DNA of 64,000 bases, taken from positions 186,001 through 250,000 of the forward strand of contig JAFFJZ010000088.1 of NCBI GenBank assembly GCA_018340375.1, given 5' to 3'. Below, piece by piece: positions 23,401 through 32,400 of the stretch. Origin of the DNA: Gonatopus flavifemur (taxonomy: Eukaryota > Arthropoda > Insecta > Hymenoptera > Dryinidae). The stretch's first letter is position 1, and each line of letters begins with the position of its first letter. Under the pieces are notes generated by a model that was given only the letters and a program-made list of their open reading frames with translations, ran no database searches and had not been told where the DNA came from. The translations under genes were made by a program, and so were the position numbers.

Positions 23401-26400
23401 TTTTATGTATAAAACTCCGCCCAATTTTAAAAATCTAAAAAAATTCTCAAAAATACTTTGAACGATACTGAACAACCCCCAACTCTAAAAAAAAAGTGGA
23501 ATCGATTCTTAAAATATTTGTTTTTTAAATTTTTTTCCAATCTTGAATCGATTTACTTTCTAAATCTATTATCAAGGATCATATAGTGTTACAAAAATAC
23601 GAAAATTAGATACACTTTCCAAATGAATCATTGCAGGTTGTTGATCTGGTCGAATAGAACCGGAAACCACGTTGGAAAAACTTTTTACACCCTCAAATTT
23701 GCAATTTATTGTTAAAAAACAGATTTTTTATGATTCGGTGCATTCCAAAATTAGTCACTTAACCATTTTTCAACCAATTTCAGAATTCCAAATGGCTTCT
23801 GGAAGGGAAATTTTGACGCCTTCGGACATGTATATTGTTTCGCGCGTTAAACAAAACTTTGAAGAGTTTTTTTCAAACAAATCTGAAATTTTCCCCCGTT
23901 TCATCATTTTTTGTATTTTAACAACTTTTCTTGCAAGAATATTTAGAAGAAAATTCTGCAGCTCGCAAGTTATTAAATGGCGTCCAATGCTGAGTGAAAT
24001 GAGTGGTTGATCACTAAAATCAGTCAAAAATCGGCGGAGTTATAGGAGTTTTCGCAGGAAAAGAAATTTCAAGTGCTTTAGGACAATCAATGCGCAATCA
24101 TATACATCCGACATGTATACATACTCTACGTATATATCATACATATTTCTCCATTTGTGTGTTTATTCAACACATCCTCTTGAAATTTTGCAATGTTTGA
24201 AGATGTTTACCCAATTCAATTCAAAATTTGAGGGTATGAACAACTTTTTATACATGTTTTTGTGTTCTACTCAACTAGACCCGTAACCAGGTCTATTAAA
24301 CTATCTCACTATGTCCATCTAACTGCAATCGGACCAATTGCATCGTTTTTTGCTAATTTCTTGTAATAATTTGTCGTAAGGAACGATTTTTTTGCTTCAG
24401 CCGTTACCGAGATACAGTGAGTTAGATCGGTTAGGCATCAAGTCATCTGGAAACCGAGAAAGTGGCATGAAGGGGATGTCGGGGGGGGGGGGGGGGGGAG
24501 GTTTAGATGGGATTTTTTTGTGATGTTTCTGCTACCAGATAGAGTATCCAAATGTTTTTTTCGAAATTTTATGTTCCAAGTTTTTGAAATTTCTTTGAAA
24601 CTTATTCTTTACGCGAGTGTGCGATGTAGGGGCTTCAGAATGAGCGAAAAGATGAATGAATTAGCTGGATCTTTGATAATTCGCCGTGAGAATCGATTTT
24701 TTTGCTTTAGCCGTTACCAAAATACGGTGAGATAGAAAGGTTAGATGTTAAGCTAACTAGAAATGGAAAAAATGGAATGAAGGGGACGTTGTGGGGAGAA
24801 AAGGTTCACATGGGATTTTTTGGCTATTTGTCTGCTACCAGATGGCGTATGTGTTTTCGTTTTGAAATTTCAGAACTGTTTTTTTGAGATTTGAGAAAAA
24901 AATTGTTGGAATTTGATCTTGACGTGACAGTACGGTGCAGGAGATTCAGAATGATCAAGACAATGAATAAATCAGCGTGATCTTTGGGAATACCTGTTCT
25001 GACTAGGCTTCGCCCCTTGGAGGTACAGTGAATTTTTTGCTACCATCTAGATCCATCTACGGACTTTTTGCTGCCATCTAAACTCATCTCTGATTTTTGT
25101 ACTCCCATTGAGTTCACTCTAGAATTTTTTGCTGCTATCTGGATCGACTTCTGATGTTTTTGCTCCCATCAGGTTCATTTTGGGATTTTCACGTCACCAT
25201 CAACTCCAGTCTAGAATTTTCTGCTACCATCTAGTTCACTCTAGGATTTCTTTGCTACCATTTAATCCATTCTGGAATGTTTTGCTGCTATCTGGATCAA
25301 GTTCGAATTTCTTTGCTCTCATCTGGTTCACTTCAGGATTTTTTTGTTATCATCTAGTGAACTCTAGGATTTTTTTGGCACCAGTTAGTTCGGTCTAGAA
25401 TTTTCTGATGCCATCTAGTCCACTCTAGGATTTGTTTGCTACCGTATAGTTCACTCTAGAATTTTTGCTGCCATCTAGGTCAACTTCTGATTTTTTCCCC
25501 CCCATCTAGTTCATATCAGTATTTTCTCGATACCATCTACGTCGGTCCAGAATTTTTGCCCCCATATAGTTAACTCTAGGATTCTATTGCTACCATGTAG
25601 TCCACTCTAGGATTTGTTTGCTACCATATCAAAAGTTGATCTAGATAGCAGCAAGAAATTCTAGAGTGAACTGGATGGCAGCAGAAGAATCCTTAGTTGA
25701 GTAGAACACAAAAGCATCTATAAAAAGTTGTTCTTACCCTCAAATTTTAAATTAAATTGGGTAAACAACTTCAAACATTGCAGAATTTCAAGAGGATGTG
25801 TTAAATAAACACACATATAGAGAAGTATGTATAATATATACGTAGAATATGTATACATGTAGGATATATATAATTGCACATTGATTGTAAAAATTTTTCC
25901 AACATGGTTTCCGGTTCTACTCGACCAGATCAAAAACCTGCAATGATTCATTTGGAAAGTGTATCTAATTTCCGTATTTTTGTAACACTATATGGTCCTT
26001 GATAATAGATTTAGAAATAAAATCGATTGAAAATTGGAACAAAATTGGAAAAAAAAAAAATTTTAAGAATTGATTCCACTTTTTTTAGAGTTGGGGTTGT
26101 TCAGTATCGTTCAAAGTATTTTTGAGAATTTTTTTAGATTTTTAAAATTGGGCGGAGTTTTATGCATAAAAAAATTAATAACTCAAAAACAATCGAATGA
26201 AAAATTCTGTAAAAATTCATGGGAGTCCTTCGAATGTAGATACACACGCCAAAAAATCCTCGTCGAATTCGTAGATGTCAAGGGAAAAGAGCGTTCGAAA
26301 TCTTTTAGAATGCCCCATATGTAGATATAAATATACCATTTGTATGATTTTATCATGAAAAATAAAAATTTCATGCAATAGCTATATTGAATATTTTTAT

Positions 26401-29400
26401 ATATATTGAAGGGTAGGAGGTGAATTTGTCGAACAGACATAACTTGACAATCGCTAGGCACCTTTCGATTACACGTAGAAAAAGGAATTCGCTGTGGCAG
26501 CGAAATCTACTTTTGCTGGGTTCCTTTTGCCAGAGCAGCAAATTTTTTGCTGTGACAGCAAACTCTTTGCTGTTCCAGCAATCTTGTTAGCTGCGACAGC
26601 GAATTTTTAGCTGTGGCAGCAAAAAATATTTGCTATCCCAGCAAAATTTGTTTGCTATTCTATATATAATACTGAAAATTTGCTGGCGGAGCAAACATTT
26701 TTTGCTGCCACAGCTAAAAAATTGCTGTCGTAGCTAACAAGATTGCTGTTATAGCAAATTTTTAGCTAGGTCAGCAAAAAATTTTGCTATTCTATATATA
26801 ATACCTCGATTTGCTGCGTCAGCAAATTTTTTCTCTCCGTGTATCACTAGCAATTATTGTCAAATTATATTTATTCGGCAAATTCACCCCCTACCGAGAT
26901 GACATGATCGGTGAAAGTAACCTAATGCGCATGCGCGCTGAGAGAAAATCATTTCAATTCTACCCTTGAGAAATAATATTTTATTTTTTATGTTTACTAT
27001 AAAATGGTCAATGGTGATGTAACATGTATACGTATTCGAGTCTTGAATTTACATTTTGAAAGGTTAGTACTGAAACAGTTGGGAGTGTTTGATGACTGTA
27101 AATCCCGCACCTCAAATTTCAAATACGTACTGGACACATATCAATGTCGCATCCACGTTGCATTGGATTTTATTCAAAATATACACGCAGGGAACCTGTG
27201 AGATATTAAATTACGTAAACTTTCGTGAATTTTTATCTCGCAATCGACGTGAAACAAAATCGCCCGTTTTTCCCCTTATTATTTTCAACAAGGTGATTTC
27301 AACTAGAAGCATTTTGATACAGTACAATCCCACACGGCACCCTGGTCCTGATGTATTGATGAAGAATTGGTGAATTGATGAAGAATGAAGTGTTGTTGAA
27401 TTCTTTATGAATTCATCGTGGCATTTTTTAAGAGTCCGCGTTATTTCAGTTCAGAATGAATTCGTTATGAATCCCTGGTAGTGAACAAAAATTCTTGAAG
27501 AATTTTCAAGAATTCATCATGAATTCTCTCGGAACTGACATAATGGGAGTTCATTTGCAACATGTTCGTGCTATGTGGGCCATCGCTAAACGTTTTGTTC
27601 CACTATTGGACCCTTTTCCACTATCAGAGAACTCTTTAAGAATTCTGCAATAACTTTCAAAAGTATTACAATACGATCGAGAGAAGAATTCTGAAATAGC
27701 TATTATTCTTCGGATATTTGCGAGTTCTCTAAGTGCTCCGTAAATATTCATTTCAATACTTTCGATAGTCTTGAAGAATTCTTTTCAAGGATTCGTAATT
27801 CTTTTCAAATTCTCATAGAACTTCTTGTGCTGCCTGCCTACATAGCACCACAGCTCAGAAAAAGTGCATAATTAATTCATTTGGCATCATAAGAATTCAA
27901 AATGAATTAATTGCGCACTCTTTTTGAACTGTGTCGCTGCGTGGGTGGGTACACTGAGAGAAATTTGGCGCACAGGCTATACTCGGCTCAGAGCGACAGC
28001 AGCGCCCATCAGTACGGACGGTCCACGCGCTGAAACGGAGTAGCTACTGCGTTTTACCTGCCTCACTGCTACTCCAAATACTCCGCGTATAAGCTATACT
28101 TGTTATCGGAGTAGGAGCTACTCTGCATTGCGCACAATGTATACGGATCGGAGTAACTGCTACTTCGATGTCACGTACAGGCGCTAACAGTGCTAAAACG
28201 CGCAGCCAGTAAACCTCAAGTATAGAGGGAGCACCAAATTTCTCTCAGTGTAGAATCATAAAAATTGGGAAGCAACGGCGACTGCGAAGCAGGGTTGGGT
28301 TTATTACGTGATTTTTCAATTCCTTACGTATCATACTTGGTTTCACAAACGTAATATATGTAAGATACTTGAACCCTCCTGTCCCCCCAAAGGGAAGGGG
28401 TTGGTTTTATGCGTAAGATACTCGCTTTCTTACGTGTCGTAAACTATGTGAATTACTTAGAAGTATATTACGTGCCAACCCTGCTGCGAAGTGGTCGTTG
28501 GCGCTAGTTTCCAGCAGGGTTGGCACGTAATATACTTCTAAGTATTTTACATATTTTACGACACGTAAGAAACTGAGTATCTTACGCATAAAACCAACCC
28601 CTTGCCTTTGGGGGGACAGGAGGGTTCAAGTATCTTACATATATTACGTTTGCGAAACCAAGTATGATACGTAAGAAATTGAAAAATCACGTAATAAACC
28701 CAACCCTGGTTTCCAGTACAATGTTAATTATTATATCGATATATCGGATATCGATGTTCATTGTCTGATACGAGGGTGGATTGATAAGTTTCCGGCCTGA
28801 CCAAGAAAAACAACGTTTTTAAGAATTTTTTTTTTTTCATTTCCCAACATAATCTCCTCCAAGGCTGATACATTTCTCATAGCGGTGTTCTAGTCTAGTA
28901 ATGCCATCTCTATAGACTGATTCGTCAAGCTCCTCAAAATACCCATTTACAGCTTCGATTACTTCTTCATTGTCCGCAAATCTCTTACCGCCAAGCCATT
29001 TTTTGAGGTTAGGAAACAGACAATAGTCACTCGGGGCTAGGTCTGGAGAGTAGGGAGGGTGCGGCATTATTTCAAACTTCAGATCGTTGATTTTAGCCAT
29101 CGCAACGATTGACGTGTGCGCTGGTGCGTTATCGTGATGAAACAAGATTTTTTTCTTCGCCAGATGAGGTCGTTTAATTTTCACTTCGTGGCTCAAACGT
29201 TGCAATAAGTCTGCGTAGTATTGACCAGTGATAGTTTTACCCTTTTCAAGGTAATCAATGTATATAATACCTCTTGCATCCCAAAAAACAGTAGCCATAA
29301 CCTTGTTCGCCGAAAAATTGTTTTGCCTTCTTTGGAGTTGGTTCCCTGGTCCAATCCACTGTTTAGACTGTTCTTTGGTTTCAGGAGTGTAGTGGTGGAC

Positions 29401-32400
29401 CCAAGTTTCGTCAACGGTTACGAATCGACGCAAAAATTCGCTTGGATTACGCTTATACAACGCCAAATTGGCGGTAGAAATGTTCTTTCGAATCAATTTT
29501 TGGTCGACTGTTAGCAAACGCGGCACCCATCTTGCACAGAGCTTTTCCATATACAAATGTTGGTACAAAATATTTTGTACACGTTCATATGACATCTTAC
29601 AGGTCTCAGCTATCTCACGAACTTTTAATCTGCGATCTTTCAGCACTATTTGATGGATTTTTTCGATTATATCTGGAGTTGTGACCTCAATGGAGCGTCC
29701 TGAGCGAGGCTCATTAGAGGTGCTCACACGACCCTTTTTAAACTCGGAAACCCACTGCTCAACGGTTGAATATGATGGGGAGGATGTCCCCAGTGTTGAG
29801 TCCATCTCTTCTTCAATTTCCTTCGGCGTTAACCCCTTCAAATAAAAGTATTTGATGACAGCACGATTTTCCAGCTTTTCCATTTTTACGAAAAACACAG
29901 AGGCGTCTTGGTCAGCGTGCTCTCAAAACTAAACTAACATGGCGATCGGACTGAAACTATAGCTACAAGCTATCTAAGGATGGTACTATAGAACGCCACC
30001 TCAAGGTAGGCCTAGTGGCGCCATCTCTTGGTCAGGCCGGAAACTTATCAATCCACCCTCGTATATCGGACGTGTCCATATTGTACACAATGATGTGTAT
30101 CGATACGCAATATCGATATAAATCTTTACATCGCCCATCTCTAATATAAAGGCCTAAACACATAAATGAATAAGCATTTGACATAAGCACAAGTCGGATG
30201 CACAGAACCTTAGAAATAGGTTCTGCGCATCACGTTATGCTTATGCTTATGCTATTTTCCGTCTTAGTGCATTTGTGTGCTTGCTCCTTAAAGAAAATGT
30301 TGCTTACTCAAGTTTAATTTGCAAATCCATCGTAAACTCTTCATTAATATTGCAGCATAATGAAATCTTTTTGAAAATCTTATTTGAAACACCGAAGCAA
30401 AATATCAATGACGACTGTATGAATTATTAAATGAAGCATTTCGAGATTAATATCACATCTTCAAGCTGTACATTGATTAAAAACCAATGATGATGCATGA
30501 TTTTGAATGTACGTGTATTATAATGTAACAAAACAATTAATAATGAATCAATCATTCATTTCGAAGTAAAAGGCAAAAAAAAACACCATTTTACATATTC
30601 ACAAAAAAATAAAACCGAAAATAAAACCAAAAAGAGATTAACAAAGAAAGAAATCAATTAAAAATCAAGAACAGTAGAAAACATACGTACCGATACTATT
30701 ACCATCAATATTTTCAATTTGTATAGGGCTGTCTTTATTGCTGTCAACGCCACTACTTGGTGTAGGAGATGGACAGCGCGGAGACGGTGGTTCGCTATCG
30801 ACCATGATAATATTATCCAACGATTTGGCACGTCGATTTTGTAGCATTTTTCCAGTGTTGGTCGACGAAGAAACTTCCCTCGATAGCAACCTCGCCATAT
30901 CTTGTTCTATCGATAAGGGGAGTACTGCGCGCGTAGAAATCGGTTACGCTTAATGTGTAGAAAAGCCGACGATCACGAATGCAATATTACAATTTCACGA
31001 AAATTTTGTCAACTCATTGAATTGAAAACCACCGGAATCCATTATTATCGGTCCAACGAGGCGGAGAAAAAAAGTAGCATAGTACAATAACGGTACACAC
31101 ACGCACAGTAATGACGGTTTTAATGAACGCACAATGTTAAAGCCAATGTGATACCAGTAAATGAGTAAAAGTATTTTAAACTTAGTGTCGGAACATGAAA
31201 GCAAAAAGATCAAAACAGAGAGCAGTTATAAATAAACTGCATACCGTTATGGGATTACATAGACATCGTTGCCAAAAATTATTCGCAGGTAACTCGATTT
31301 AGAACAAAAACAAACCAAAATAATATTGTTTATTACTCACCAGGTATTCTGGTATGAGCGGTATGCATGCGATTTCTCTGCGAAAATTTCGTTCGAGATT
31401 TCGCGTTGTACAGGTTATTGTCACTGACGCTGCGGGGCAACGGTCGAACTTTCCTCAAGTCTCTCAAAGGATGGTCTGTTAAATACACCAGTGTGGAATT
31501 GAAAATTGCTATTTTTACACGAGCTTTGAAAAATGTAGGAATGAAATTGAAATTTTCTCACCAGTTATATTCTCTTCTTTAGAAACAATATTAGTGTCCT
31601 GATCGACACTTCCCTTTCGAGGTGGTTGAACGCTTCCCGTCGATGCTGCACGGCTCCCAACGCCACGTCTTCTTTTAGATTTTTGCTCACTTAGTCTGTC
31701 TAAAGGCAAATCATTCAAATCCAAGTTATAAACGTGCCTAGCGAGTACCCTCGTTAAGGTATCCAAAGTTTTCTGTAAATCAAGCATTATGGGAATTATT
31801 GAATGCTATTGACAATCCCGAATTATATCAAACCTTCATACAAACCGCCCATTCTCGAATTAATTCTTCCCACTGTGTCAAAGAAGTCAACACTCCTAAA
31901 AACTGGTCCCAAAGCTGTGTAGATATCACAACATTTAAATTTGCTTTAATCCAAGTAACAATGAGAGTTTGAAATATAGCGGGAGCTAATTTTCCCCCGA
32001 TAGTCTCGTTGTGTTTACGACGTGACGATTTTTCGCTTAAAACCAAAGATGTTATTTGCAATAACACTCTGAAATGATGAGTAAATAATTATAGGATATG
32101 AAATTTTCAAGCATGAGAAGAAATATATTTTCTTAATATTATTTCACCTGAGTAATTGTTCCCAGGTGGCAGATTCCATTCTAGAATGCATGACGACGTA
32201 TCGATACACGTTTAAGACTCTTTTACAGCTGTCGGTTTGTTCTTCGAGTAACGTAGCGGATACACTGACCCCGGTATTCTCGAGGAAAAATACATTCGAC
32301 GCTTGGGTTATAAAGACTAGTAGAACATTCTGCAGTCCAGCTCTTATGAATAAATTCTCTCTGTGTATTGCCCCGAGATATGAATCGTTCCTCAATTTCG

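Larger units (their letters stand above)
14485..30690 (-). other. 16.2-kb intron 10 of RalGAP alpha, filled with transposons
   Basis: No exon-like coding was seen between exon 10 (donor after 30691) and exon 11 (acceptor at 14485). Exon 10 leaves one base of a codon and exon 11 supplies two, so a direct join keeps frame. All other introns of this gene are under about 900 bases. The intron holds at least four classes of DNA transposon, a palindrome, a foldback with minisatellite and several word-array elements, each listed separately. Confidence 0.85.

Noticed and set aside
24481..24498. Run of 18 G as a biological signal
   Set aside because: Homopolymers of this length are prone to sequencing and assembly error. 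I mention it only as part of the foldback.
25030..25640. Possible CRISPR-like array
   Set aside because: Units are degenerate, adjacent and without unique spacers, and the context is an insect nuclear genome.
27952..28250. GC-rich CpG-island-like promoter
   Set aside because: Exact complementary CACTGAGAGAAATTTGG ends with TA flanks and the GGAGTAG word array mark it as a transposable element.
31367..31582. Plus-strand open frame over RalGAP exon 9
   Set aside because: It lies antisense to a well-supported exon with no motif of its own.
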